58,654 nt of DNA from a virus. Below the pieces are notes generated by a model, which was not told where the DNA came from, searched no databases, and worked only from the letters and a program-made list of their open reading frames with translations. The stretch covers positions 1 through 58,654 of IMG/VR virus record IMGVR_UViG_3300047359_001773; one strand, written 5' to 3'. Position 1 is the first letter of the stretch. The number at the start of each line of letters is the position of its first letter. The position numbers were made by a program, and so were the translations under genes. Positions 24,697-32,762 of this stretch are shown piece by piece.

Positions 24697-26307
24697 TTAG
24701 TATGAAATTTTAACAGATTCTTTAAATGTCTTTGCGAAACGATCGCGAAGAGAATCTCCTTCAGAAGAACTTTCGTTATTATTAACCACAGCAGCCTCTT
24801 CGACTTCAAGAGAATCAAGAGCTTCTGCGACTTCGTCGCTTTCCTCAGTTTCTTCTTGAGTTTCTGATGCTTCTGCAACTTCAACTTCTTCTGTGTTATT
24901 TTCTGAAGCTTCAACTGTTTGAGATAAGCGTTTTTCAACTTCTTGAGCTACGCGATCTTCAAATGCTTTTTGTTCAGCAGCGATAAATTCTTTATTTTTG
25001 TGTTTCCAAACTTTAGCTAATTTCTCTTGATAACCAGCAAAACTTTCTTCGGTTTCGTCTAAGTTAGCAAGCTCAGAAGCTACGATTTTAGAATCATCTT
25101 CATCAAGTTGATAAATTTCGTTCAACGCTTCCATGCGAGAATTAAAACGAACTTCTGCTTCGCGAGCAGCATTCTCTTCTTCGAGAACTGCAAGTTTTTC
25201 TTGAGTGGATTGTAATTGCTGCTCTACTTCTCCCATTTTCTCTTGAAGAGAATTTTGAGCCTGAACAGCTTCTTCTTTTTCAGCTTTAGCTTTTTCAAGA
25301 TCAGCGACATATTGTTCACCTTTCTCGCGGATAGCTTCGATAAACACTTTGGAAATGCTAGCGACGCTTTCTTCAGAGAAATCTTGCTTGCCAAGCTTTT
25401 CGTCTAAAGCTGCTCGGAATTCATTTATGATTGTATCTTTATCCATAATAGTATTATGATTGGTTTCTTTGTTTAGTACATTTTCTTCTGCGGAATGGGA
25501 AGTTTTTTCGGTTTTTGTGATTAATTGATTGATTGGCGCATTTCTACTCGGTTTAGCTTCGGGCACATCTCTCTTTTCTGCGATAAGACCTTTTACATCT
25601 GCAGCAGGGTTAGATGTGAATCCAATACCAAGAGGGTAAATGTCTCCAACAATTAATCGATTAACCTTTCTACCGTCTTTCAATACTCCTTTTCCGCCTA
25701 AAGATTTTAAATAAGGAGAGTAAGCTTTAATTTCCTGAGGGTCTGATATAATAGTGGATCCATATAGGTCGTCTCCACCAACAGAAATTACATATTCATT
25801 AAACCCAACCTCCCAACTAGCTGAAACAGTTTCGTGATAATCACTCTCTTCATCGGTTGAGTTTACAACTAGATCTGCGAACTCTTTACTAGCTGTCTTA
25901 TAAATCACAGCAGCGAGAGCAATATTGTATGCATTGTCTTCAATCAAAGCTTCTTCTTCAGACATAAGCTGCGAGGAATCATCATATTTTGAAAAACCTG
26001 CAGAAACAATATGTCCGACTATTTTGTCTCTATCATGCTCAATATTCGTTGGTTTGTGAACGAAATAATCCTTAATGGCAACAGCTGCCTCACTATCAAT
26101 ACCGTCTCCATTTTTATTAAATTTATTAACTACAGCCGCATTAAACGCAACGCCAAGAAGATCAATGTTTCTATCTAAATTAATGTCTTTTGGAATTAGG
26201 GGCCTAAGTGACTCAAGTGAAGCTTTGCTTATATTGGATTCTTCAATATCGCTGGAAGCAAAAACTACACTATCGAAAGTTGTTGTATATTTATATTTTT
26301 TAGACAT
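24697..26307 (-). CDS. Prohead protease fused to scaffold-like domain
   Basis: 536 residues. The first 250 or so look like a capsid maturation protease: PTNIEHDRDKIVGHIVSAGF carries the likely catalytic His and ETVSASWEVGFNEY the Ser, followed by DIYPLGIGFTSNPAADVKGL. From about residue 290 the protein becomes a long acidic coiled coil (repeated E/A/Q/K, KAKAEKEEAVQAQNSLQEKM), typical of scaffold or core proteins. A single chain carrying both would guide assembly and then digest the core. The protein is probably cleaved during maturation. Adjacent to the terminase and capsid genes. Confidence 0.75.
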   Translation of the reverse strand: MSKKYKYTTTFDSVVFASSDIEESNISKASLESLRPLIPKDINLDRNIDLLGVAFNAAVVNKFNKNGDGIDSEAAVAIKDYFVHKPTNIEHDRDKIVGHIVSAGFSKYDDSSQLMSEEEALIEDNAYNIALAAVIYKTASKEFADLVVNSTDEESDYHETVSASWEVGFNEYVISVGGDDLYGSTIISDPQEIKAYSPYLKSLGGKGVLKDGRKVNRLIVGDIYPLGIGFTSNPAADVKGLIAEKRDVPEAKPSRNAPINQLITKTEKTSHSAEENVLNKETNHNTIMDKDTIINEFRAALDEKLGKQDFSEESVASISKVFIEAIREKGEQYVADLEKAKAEKEEAVQAQNSLQEKMGEVEQQLQSTQEKLAVLEEENAAREAEVRFNSRMEALNEIYQLDEDDSKIVASELANLDETEESFAGYQEKLAKVWKHKNKEFIAAEQKAFEDRVAQEVEKRLSQTVEASENNTEEVEVAEASETQEETEESDEVAEALDSLEVEEAAVVNNNESSSEGDSLRDRFAKTFKESVKISY

Positions 26308-26324
26308 TTACGTAAAAGGTACAC

Positions 26325-28196
26325 CTAGTTTATAAACATGGGAGTAAAAGTGTAATTCACATTTTCCACCTTAACATTCATCATATCATAATAAAGTTTA
26401 ACCATCCAATTTCCAAGAACTAATGCAGAATAAGAATCCTTTCTTGCCTTTTCTGGGCCTGTTTGCCTCTTGAGACTTGATGGCAAATCAAAAGTTTGAG
26501 TTCCTCCTGCAGAAGTCGATATTTGAATCAAAGAGCACTGTGTTTTAATTAAGTTTATCATATCAAATTGATGCTCCACGAAATCAATCATTTTTGCAGC
26601 GTTAGTTTGCCTTTCTAAGCTTTGGGAAGTTCTTAAAAATTTAATATCTTGTATAGGTATTTTTTTATTTCTTTGTTCGTTATATGCATCATCTATCGCT
26701 CTGCTTGCGAAATATATTCTATGATGATCAAAATTAGCTTGAAGTAATTCATTTGCTAATCTAATCCATTGGCTTGTAGGTTTGCGCAGATAGCATATTG
26801 TTTTATCTTGTAAATTGTATTCCTTTTTTCCTTCTATTAATTTTTGTTGATAATGTTCTATATCATCAAAGTTTGTGTTCATACATCCAATATTTAATTT
26901 ATTCTTTTTAAATAATGAACTTTCATTACATGCATTTATAAACTGAACTCCTCCATTATAATCTCCTACAATAGATACAATATTAAAATGAGTTAGTAAA
27001 TAATAAAAATAAAATATATGTTGCTTTAAGTTTGTTCCAGATAATGCATAGCTATGAACTACAGTTCCAATTTTTTTATCATCATTTAATTTTAATACCA
27101 TCATTGCAAAGTCGTCACTGCTCTCACTCTCTGCCCAACTTGGATCAAATGCTAATATATATTTTGCACCAACTTCTCCACAAACTTCTATATGAGGATT
27201 TTCACCGTCTTTTAGTGTGCAAGATGCCATTTTAGAAGTTTTAAAATATCCGCTACTGTCATCTGTAAATATAGAACCAAACTCTCTATCGAATTGACTT
27301 TGGCTCATTGTAGACTTTGCTTGATCTAAAAGATTTTGATCGTACAGTTGTTTAGGGGCGCAATCATAACTGAACTGCATTATTACTCTATGAGCGTCAC
27401 TTTGTTTTGTGCTGCCAGCCATTATTAACTCTTCGAATTGCTCGTAAGCTTTATACATGTATTCGAATTTATAACTTGCAGAGCTTAGTGCAATTAATTT
27501 ATTGTTTTTCCAAACATGCCTATCATCTTCAGACATTTCTCCTTTTTTAATTAAATTCGTCTCTAAATTATAAAGTTCTTCTCTTTGAGTTGGATTCTCA
27601 ACAACACTAAGGAAAGGTATAATGACCTCGTTGTAAATCCTTTCAGGCATCAAAGCAAACTCATCAATAATAATTCTGTGAAAACGAAATCCCCGCAACT
27701 TTTCTCCATCTCCGAGAGGTAATGCGCGTATCCTACTGCTACCTATTTCAAGCAACCATTCGTCATTGCTTTTTGATTTATGAGATATGCATTGAGCTAG
27801 ATAAGCCGCACCAGGTTTTGAAGCAATGTCTTCAATTTTTTTAAAGATCATTTTTGCCTGACGAAAAGATTTGGATAATATACCAATTTCAACACCTTGA
27901 TTTAATATTGCATCTAGATAAGCATATATCGCGGTAGTAAATGATTTACTCATTCCTCGAGACCAAACCCCCATAAAGTAATCTGTGCTAAACATGGCCT
28001 TAATGGCCATATGTTGAAAAGGAAACAACTGAACTCCGCTAACCAAGTCAGCAGTAAATGTAATATTTTCTCTAAGAAACTTATACAACAAAATTTTAGC
28101 CTCTTTCTCTTCCAAAAAACCCTTCACCTCTTCAAGTTGTTCATTGAAATTCATTTCTGGATTTCTAGATAGTTGATTTCCCGTTTCCCAAGCCAT
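26325..28196 (-). CDS. Terminase large subunit
   Basis: 623 residues. ATPase motifs: a non-classical Walker A WSRGMSKSFT (about residue 78), Walker B RIIIDEFALMPERIYNE near residue 170, and a coupling-type LIALSSASYKFEYMY. The nuclease domain begins near ILAFDPSWAESESSDDFAMM with its catalytic acidic residues, and a second acidic site lies at DYNGGVQFINAC. It cuts concatemeric DNA and pumps it into proheads. Its start shares one base with the stop of the upstream nuclease gene, so translation is coupled. Confidence 0.93.
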   Translation of the reverse strand: MAWETGNQLSRNPEMNFNEQLEEVKGFLEEKEAKILLYKFLRENITFTADLVSGVQLFPFQHMAIKAMFSTDYFMGVWSRGMSKSFTTAIYAYLDAILNQGVEIGILSKSFRQAKMIFKKIEDIASKPGAAYLAQCISHKSKSNDEWLLEIGSSRIRALPLGDGEKLRGFRFHRIIIDEFALMPERIYNEVIIPFLSVVENPTQREELYNLETNLIKKGEMSEDDRHVWKNNKLIALSSASYKFEYMYKAYEQFEELIMAGSTKQSDAHRVIMQFSYDCAPKQLYDQNLLDQAKSTMSQSQFDREFGSIFTDDSSGYFKTSKMASCTLKDGENPHIEVCGEVGAKYILAFDPSWAESESSDDFAMMVLKLNDDKKIGTVVHSYALSGTNLKQHIFYFYYLLTHFNIVSIVGDYNGGVQFINACNESSLFKKNKLNIGCMNTNFDDIEHYQQKLIEGKKEYNLQDKTICYLRKPTSQWIRLANELLQANFDHHRIYFASRAIDDAYNEQRNKKIPIQDIKFLRTSQSLERQTNAAKMIDFVEHQFDMINLIKTQCSLIQISTSAGGTQTFDLPSSLKRQTGPEKARKDSYSALVLGNWMVKLYYDMMNVKVENVNYTFTPMFIN

Positions 28197-29137
28197 TATA
28201 TCAAATCGTTATCTATGTAATACTGTAAATCTACGCCCCAAAGTCTTTGGCCCAGAACTAATAACTTTGGGATTATTCTTTCAGATTCTTCCCTACTTCC
28301 AGTGAAAACAAATTGGCAGCTTTCTGCGAATTCATGAGCTAACACTCTCATGTTATGATATATATACTTCATATTAGACATATGCGGAGCCCAGCGATTA
28401 TGCTTTTCTATACTTGAAATACTACCTTCTGTCACAATAAATAAATAGCTGTCAAAATCTTTAGCGCGCTGCAACTCATTTTTGAACCTTTCTAGATTAT
28501 TCTTGCTTAGGGTGGATTTGAAATCTTGCTCTCCTTTCCTGTCTACATAAGTATAATCATAATGTTCTTTACCTACGGCGTAATCACCGAAGTCTAATTT
28601 CAATAATTCTGAATTAGCAAATTCTAAAGGTTGTTGCTCTCTTGTGTCTATAAAGATCTTAATAGAAGGATCTATGGTTGACTTCCAGGTTTCAGGCAGT
28701 CTAGAGCTGAACATTGGCTCAACTCCAGCTTCCTTGCAGGCTGCGGAATACGATCTAAAATGTTTCTGATAAAGCTCTATGGTGGGCATCTCATTTACGG
28801 CAAGTTCCAGGTGAGAGGGGCCATATTTTAGGTTTTTTTCTGATACCCTTTTTTTTAATAGTTTTAATATATAAGGCTTTACAATTTCACTTGGTTGGTT
28901 TTCACACCATTTCAACAATTGATCTCTTGTTGAGAAATCTTTTGAGAAATACTGCTCTTTATTTTTAAAAGGAAGCAATTCTTCTTTACCAATTGATTGC
29001 AAGTACAAATTATATCTAGGATAATATTTTATATAATATTCCGCAAGAGTTATCTTGTGCGAGCGCAAATGCATATGAAGTTTTTTCTCGCTCTCGAATT
29101 CTAGAGAACAAATTTTACATATATAATTAGATGACAT
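28196..29137 (-). CDS. ERCC4-type nuclease with N-terminal C2H2 finger
   Basis: 313 residues from the ATG that overlaps the upstream gene by 11 nt. A zinc finger (CKICSLEF, then HMHLRSHK; C7, C10, H23, H27) opens the protein. The C-terminal half is an ERCC4/XPF-type nuclease core: IFIDTREQQPLEF, KLDFGDYAVG and VDRKGEQDFKSTLS, i.e. the D-x(n)-E-R/D-K-x-x-x-D arrangement. It probably recognises branched or flapped DNA. Placed directly before the terminase it could resolve replication intermediates for packaging; this role is inferred. Confidence 0.8.
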   Translation of the reverse strand: MSSNYICKICSLEFESEKKLHMHLRSHKITLAEYYIKYYPRYNLYLQSIGKEELLPFKNKEQYFSKDFSTRDQLLKWCENQPSEIVKPYILKLLKKRVSEKNLKYGPSHLELAVNEMPTIELYQKHFRSYSAACKEAGVEPMFSSRLPETWKSTIDPSIKIFIDTREQQPLEFANSELLKLDFGDYAVGKEHYDYTYVDRKGEQDFKSTLSKNNLERFKNELQRAKDFDSYLFIVTEGSISSIEKHNRWAPHMSNMKYIYHNMRVLAHEFAESCQFVFTGSREESERIIPKLLVLGQRLWGVDLQYYIDNDLI

Positions 29138-30179
29138 CTTCTTTTGAAATACCAAGAACTCTTGCCTTCCAATCAGGCATAGACTCTAATCTATCAGCTT
29201 CTTCTTTTGCGGAACGTTTTTGTAGTTCTGCGATTTTTAGCATAACTCCCCGCTCCTCTTCTTCTTGAAATAACTGCACTAAAGCTAATATATTAGCGTT
29301 TTGCTGTTGCTTAGAAGATATTCTTTTCGACCGATCACCCTGCAATTTTTGAATCAGAGACTCCATTCTTTTTTCGCACTGATTATACTCTTCACTTTTT
29401 GTTTTTAGTAGCTCCGCCAATCTAACTGTTAGGTCTTGCTGATCTTCTGCTTCATCAAACATTCTGTTTAATTTGTTGATTGCGCTTTGAATATTTTTTA
29501 AATGTATGTAATCCATACAAACGTTAATATATAAATTAATTTCATCGCTCGTAAGATCAGGTTTATCCCATGTAGCCCTAACAAATTCAGCTTCAAATAA
29601 ATCTCTATCTGCCTGCGCGTCATAAGTATTTATAACCTGAATAAACCTAGGAGAAGAAAGGAAAGCTCCAAGCGACTCAACGCTTCTTCTTTCTGTCATA
29701 GTTAATTTATCTTCATTAATGCTTGTCTGGGCTGAATCATTTATTTTTTTAATGATTTTGCTTGTAGCTTTCGGAGGAGAATATCTTCTATTTATAGCAT
29801 CTTCTGAAGCGGGAGTTTTTATCTCTTCGTTGGAATCAACGTAACCAAAAACCGCTTGATATTCTTTAGTGTTATGAGTTACCCTAATTTCAGGAAATAG
29901 TACAGCGGCAACCTGCGCACAAGTCATTCCGTTTGAAACGGATTGATCTATAAAATCTTTTTGCTCCTCAGATAAATGAACATCTTCTTTAGGGTAGACA
30001 TGTTTTGTTTCATAATCAATTTCATTATTTAGTAAAAACTCCCTAACTGCACGACCTTGCTTGCTTCTACCATCTATCTTTTCGGCCTCTGGAAAAGCTA
30101 ATCTAGTCAACTCTGTAAGATCAGATATATTTTTTGCATTATCTCTAACAATTCGCTTTTGATCTTCTGTTAACTCCAT
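29127..30179 (-). CDS. Putative small terminase / DNA-binding protein
   Basis: 350 residues, no confident family. Two similar N-terminal segments (LTEDQKRIVRDNAKNISDLT and LSEEQKDFIDQSVSNGMTCA), each followed by a FPE motif and a basic stretch, look like tandem helix-turn-helix units. The last 120 residues are a charged coiled coil (SEEYNQCEKRMESLIQKLQG). HTH plus coiled coil, located upstream of the large subunit, is the usual plan of a terminase small subunit, though it is longer than most (about 150-200). Overlaps neighbours on both sides. Confidence 0.5.
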   Translation of the reverse strand: MELTEDQKRIVRDNAKNISDLTELTRLAFPEAEKIDGRSKQGRAVREFLLNNEIDYETKHVYPKEDVHLSEEQKDFIDQSVSNGMTCAQVAAVLFPEIRVTHNTKEYQAVFGYVDSNEEIKTPASEDAINRRYSPPKATSKIIKKINDSAQTSINEDKLTMTERRSVESLGAFLSSPRFIQVINTYDAQADRDLFEAEFVRATWDKPDLTSDEINLYINVCMDYIHLKNIQSAINKLNRMFDEAEDQQDLTVRLAELLKTKSEEYNQCEKRMESLIQKLQGDRSKRISSKQQQNANILALVQLFQEEEERGVMLKIAELQKRSAKEEADRLESMPDWKARVLGISKEDVI

Positions 30180-30913
30180 AATATCGTTGATCTAACTGAG
30201 ATAATATCTTCTCTCTTTAGGATTTCTTGAGCTTTTTGTTTAAATACTTTTTTCAGATTTTTAATCTGCTTATATCCCGCTTTTCTTCCTTTCTCAGAGG
30301 TCTTATAGCCCATCTTTTTAGCTACTTCTTCTTCATCCAAATGCTTTACGAACAATAATTCATATACTTTATACTGCTTGGGAGACAACTCTTTTTGCAT
30401 ATGTTCATTTAATTTATCTTGCGACGCCAAAAGGTCAAAATTTTGATCCTGCATAGATGAAACTTCATGAGTGTGATTTTCTAAAGCTAAAGCCATCTTG
30501 ATTCCGTACGCAGGTTTTTTCGTTCTTTCCCATTTGGCATATAAAGGGCAAGAAGAATCCTGTAAGCCACTTTTAGTGAATCCGCAGAGAGATGATTCTC
30601 CACCATCTTTAGTTGCGCATGATTGATTAAAGGGGCAGTTCAAACAAGGTCTAACAAAATTGCTATAATTGTTTCGCAAAATATTTTTCATTTGATTGGT
30701 GATAATCTTGTTTACCCACGGCTTTAGCGATCTAGACTGATCCCACTGATGCCATTTTTTATGTATATGAGCCTTTATTATTTGTTGAACGTCATCGAAA
30801 TCAAACCAAGCTAACGAGTCTAAAAACCATTTATTTTTTCTTTTTTTTATCTCTAAGTCAATTTCTTCCGCTTTATCCTCGTAAGTAAAATTAAGACTTT
30901 CTTGGTCTTCCAC
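30170..30913 (-). CDS. Phage sigma factor with inserted zinc cluster
   Basis: 247 residues. Region 2-like: FDDVQQIIKAHIHKKWHQWD and KPWVNKIITNQMKNILRNNY, as in ECF-type sigma factors. Region 4-like: LSPKQYKVYELLFVKHLDEE and VAKKMGYKTSEKGRKAGYKQ with an HTH. Between them lies a Cys-rich insert (C90, C93, C99, C110, C122) that probably binds zinc and is foreign to bacterial ECF factors. It likely redirects host RNA polymerase to phage late promoters, perhaps the TATAAT/GTGTAATAT boxes without a -35. Encoded between a zinc-ribbon protein and head genes. Confidence 0.8.
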   Translation of the reverse strand: MEDQESLNFTYEDKAEEIDLEIKKRKNKWFLDSLAWFDFDDVQQIIKAHIHKKWHQWDQSRSLKPWVNKIITNQMKNILRNNYSNFVRPCLNCPFNQSCATKDGGESSLCGFTKSGLQDSSCPLYAKWERTKKPAYGIKMALALENHTHEVSSMQDQNFDLLASQDKLNEHMQKELSPKQYKVYELLFVKHLDEEEVAKKMGYKTSEKGRKAGYKQIKNLKKVFKQKAQEILKREDIISVRSTILWS

Positions 30914-31238
30914 GCTTTTTAGTTTTCTTCATGGGTTTATTTTCTTCCTCAAAATTTTCAAAAGCCTCTATAGGTATCAAATCTTTAAGATTAAATTTAT
31001 TTTTGTCTTTTTCTATACTATATGATAATTTAGAGATACTTGGAACCTCGTAAATATCTACTCCATCAGGATCATCAATCACTTCTGCTCGCCTCGAAGA
31101 AGGTTTGCGTGTGGCAGCAGTTTTTGTTTTTGCTGCAGATAATATACTTAAACTCTCTCCACAACCACCACAAAATTTTGGCGCCTGCATAGAGTACATA
31201 TTTTTAAAGCCACAATGAGGACAGTAAGAAAAAGCCAT
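30891..31238 (-). CDS. Zinc-ribbon protein with basic tail
   Basis: 115 residues. The N-terminus YCPHCGFKN and FCGGCGES form a four-Cys zinc ribbon. The middle is low-complexity, and the C-terminus ends KKTKKRGRPRKS, a basic GRPRK segment like an AT-hook. It overlaps the sigma factor gene by 23 nt, so it may be a transcription or DNA-binding accessory factor. Function inferred from composition and neighbour. Confidence 0.65.
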   Translation of the reverse strand: MAFSYCPHCGFKNMYSMQAPKFCGGCGESLSILSAAKTKTAATRKPSSRRAEVIDDPDGVDIYEVPSISKLSYSIEKDKNKFNLKDLIPIEAFENFEEENKPMKKTKKRGRPRKS

Positions 31239-31265
31239 AATAGTATATTATAGCTTAAAAAAAAA

Positions 31266-31856
31266 TTATATCAAATAACCTGCAATAACTACACTCTGTT
31301 TTTTTGTAAACTCCTCTGCATCAACTCCCCATTCTCTTTTCTCTTTGACGTACTCAAGGCAAATAGTTCCCAGTATTTTTCCATTTAAAGTTTTAATAGG
31401 TCGAGCAAATAAACTTTTAACACCTTTTTCTTGCAAGAAAGATTTAAAACCTATATCCTCTCCATAATTTTCTACATCTTTACATATAAAAGTTTTTTCG
31501 GCGGCAATCGATTTTGTTAAGCCGTGAAGATTTGAAACTCTTATGTTTTGCATAGTTTGACATTCAGAGCTTATTCCTTCGCTAATCACTTCGTATGTAC
31601 AGCTTAGTTTTTGTTGACTCCTCCCAGAAAAGTAATGTTCTCCATTATGAAATTCCATAATATAAACTCTATCAGCTTCTGTTTTTTCCATAACAAAATT
31701 AAGCGCAGAAATAACATTTCCATGCGCTGAAGGGTCATAATTCAATTCCTTACTTTTCTTTTCATCGTATTTTATTTTCAACCACATTCCAATAACAGCT
31801 GTCGCAGCAGAAACAACACCTGTTAGCACGCTTATAATATCAAGTCCACTATTCAT
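31266..31856 (-). CDS. Membrane-anchored GAF-like protein
   Basis: 196 residues. One N-terminal transmembrane segment (ISVLTGVVSAATAVIGMWL) is followed by a GAF-type sensor fold: ADRVYIMEFHNGEHYFSGRS, an internal helix/loop region with conserved Cys residues, and SLFARPIKTLNGKILGTICL. It overlaps the lipoprotein gene by 4 nt and so belongs to the holin/lipoprotein cassette. A role in sensing a signal for lysis timing is possible but unproven. Confidence 0.65.
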   Translation of the reverse strand: MNSGLDIISVLTGVVSAATAVIGMWLKIKYDEKKSKELNYDPSAHGNVISALNFVMEKTEADRVYIMEFHNGEHYFSGRSQQKLSCTYEVISEGISSECQTMQNIRVSNLHGLTKSIAAEKTFICKDVENYGEDIGFKSFLQEKGVKSLFARPIKTLNGKILGTICLEYVKEKREWGVDAEEFTKKQSVVIAGYLI

Positions 31857-32080
31857 TTTTTAAAAATTAAAGGTATAATTGCTGATAGCAAAACTATTAA
31901 TATAATAATCCCGAACCAAATTAACGGATCTTGATGATTATAGGTTTCAGTGCTTTCAGCGATATTAAATACATCTGATTTATCTTTAATAGAACCAGTA
32001 TCTGGCTTTTTACTTAAACTTTTTGCTACCTTGCTTGCGCATCCATTAAAAAACAAGATTATAAATAATAAAAATCTCAT
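31853..32080 (-). CDS. Small lipoprotein with C-terminal TM, u-spanin candidate
   Basis: 75 residues. The N-terminus MRFLLFIILFFNGCASK is a short signal ending in a weak lipobox (FNGC). The C-terminus is a membrane segment (WFGIIILIVLLSAIIPLIF) ending in KK. A lipoprotein head plus an inner-membrane tail is the topology of unimolecular spanins, which fuse inner and outer membranes at lysis. It is shorter than known examples (about 130 residues), so the periplasmic bridge would be very short. It overlaps the holin gene by 4 nt. Confidence 0.5.
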   Translation of the reverse strand: MRFLLFIILFFNGCASKVAKSLSKKPDTGSIKDKSDVFNIAESTETYNHQDPLIWFGIIILIVLLSAIIPLIFKK

Positions 32081-32511
32081 CTGCGCTTACTGGGTATTGC
32101 ATAAAAACCAATCACCATGAAACATAAATCCATAAACGATGCAAGCATCAATCCTCCGGTCATAGTCACCAGTTCCCAGTCTTTTCCCCCAAAAACCCAA
32201 CCAAAAAAACCCCACTTAGCGTTATCTCCTTTTGGAACAATTAAATCGTATGATATATGTGGATTCATTGCATAATAAATCATCAAAAAACACATTGTAA
32301 ACGTAATACTCATAAATAAAATTCTTCTTGTTACTTTTACAAAAGGATCTTTCGCATTAGCCTCCTGACTTGCGATTAAAGCGTTTAACATTTTTTCGTC
32401 CCTTGCAGCTAAAGCTAATTGATCTTGTCTTTTTTGTTCTAGCCACGCATTAATTAAATTACATGCTAGTTTTATTCCGGCTCCTATAATAGTATTTAAT
32501 ATTGGCCCCAT
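32077..32511 (-). CDS. Holin-like membrane protein
   Basis: 144 residues. A short N-terminal amphipathic segment (ILNTIIGAGIKLACNLINAW) is followed by a charged stretch, then two clear transmembrane helices (ILFMSITFTMCFLMIYYAM and LMLASFMDLCFMVIGFYAIP) and a basic end (SKRR). The layout and GWVFGGKDWELVT loop resemble the 3TM-type holins of marine phages. It should form inner-membrane holes that start lysis. No endolysin is seen nearby. Confidence 0.7.
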   Translation of the reverse strand: MGPILNTIIGAGIKLACNLINAWLEQKRQDQLALAARDEKMLNALIASQEANAKDPFVKVTRRILFMSITFTMCFLMIYYAMNPHISYDLIVPKGDNAKWGFFGWVFGGKDWELVTMTGGLMLASFMDLCFMVIGFYAIPSKRR

Positions 32512-32553
32512 AGGTTATATGTTACACCTTCTAGTTAAAAAAATATAAAAAAC

Positions 32554-32562
32554 GTGTAATAT
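32554..32562 (+). promoter_or_regulatory. GTGTAATAT-type promoter
   Basis: GTGTAATAT ends 5 nt before the ATG at 32568, matching the element before the gene at 21845 (-). No -35 seen. Confidence 0.45.
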
Positions 32563-32567
32563 ATTAC

Positions 32568-32762
32568 ATGTCACAAAAGTCAATTCTTGAAACATTAAGT
32601 AAAAATTTAAATTCTTATCAATCTACCTGCTGGCTAAAAACAGAAAATGTAAAATTAAACGGCTCAACCCCAGCAGAACTAATGATGGAAAATCAAACAG
32701 ATAAAGTTGTTAAAATTTTACCAGACGAAATAAAAAGAATTAAAAGTAAAAAAAACACTTAA
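32568..32762 (+). CDS. Small protein resembling MbcA/ParS/Xre C-terminal domain
   Basis: 64 residues. WLKTENVKLNGSTPAELMME followed by DKVVKIL follows the pattern of the DUF2384 (MbcA/ParS/Xre) toxin-binding domain, which usually reads W-L-x-x-P-N-x-x-L-x-G-x-x-P-x-E-L. In bacteria this domain is the C-terminal part of antitoxins of RES-type toxins. Here it stands alone on the strand opposite to its neighbours. No toxin gene is near. Similarity is short, so an unrelated small protein is possible. Confidence 0.5.
   Translation: MSQKSILETLSKNLNSYQSTCWLKTENVKLNGSTPAELMMENQTDKVVKILPDEIKRIKSKKNT

Noticed and set aside
24681-24938. Lys-rich frame overlapping the scaffold end on the same strand
   Set aside because: It is a frame shadow of the acidic coiled-coil region; its low-complexity K/L/Q composition mirrors the Glu/Ala codons.
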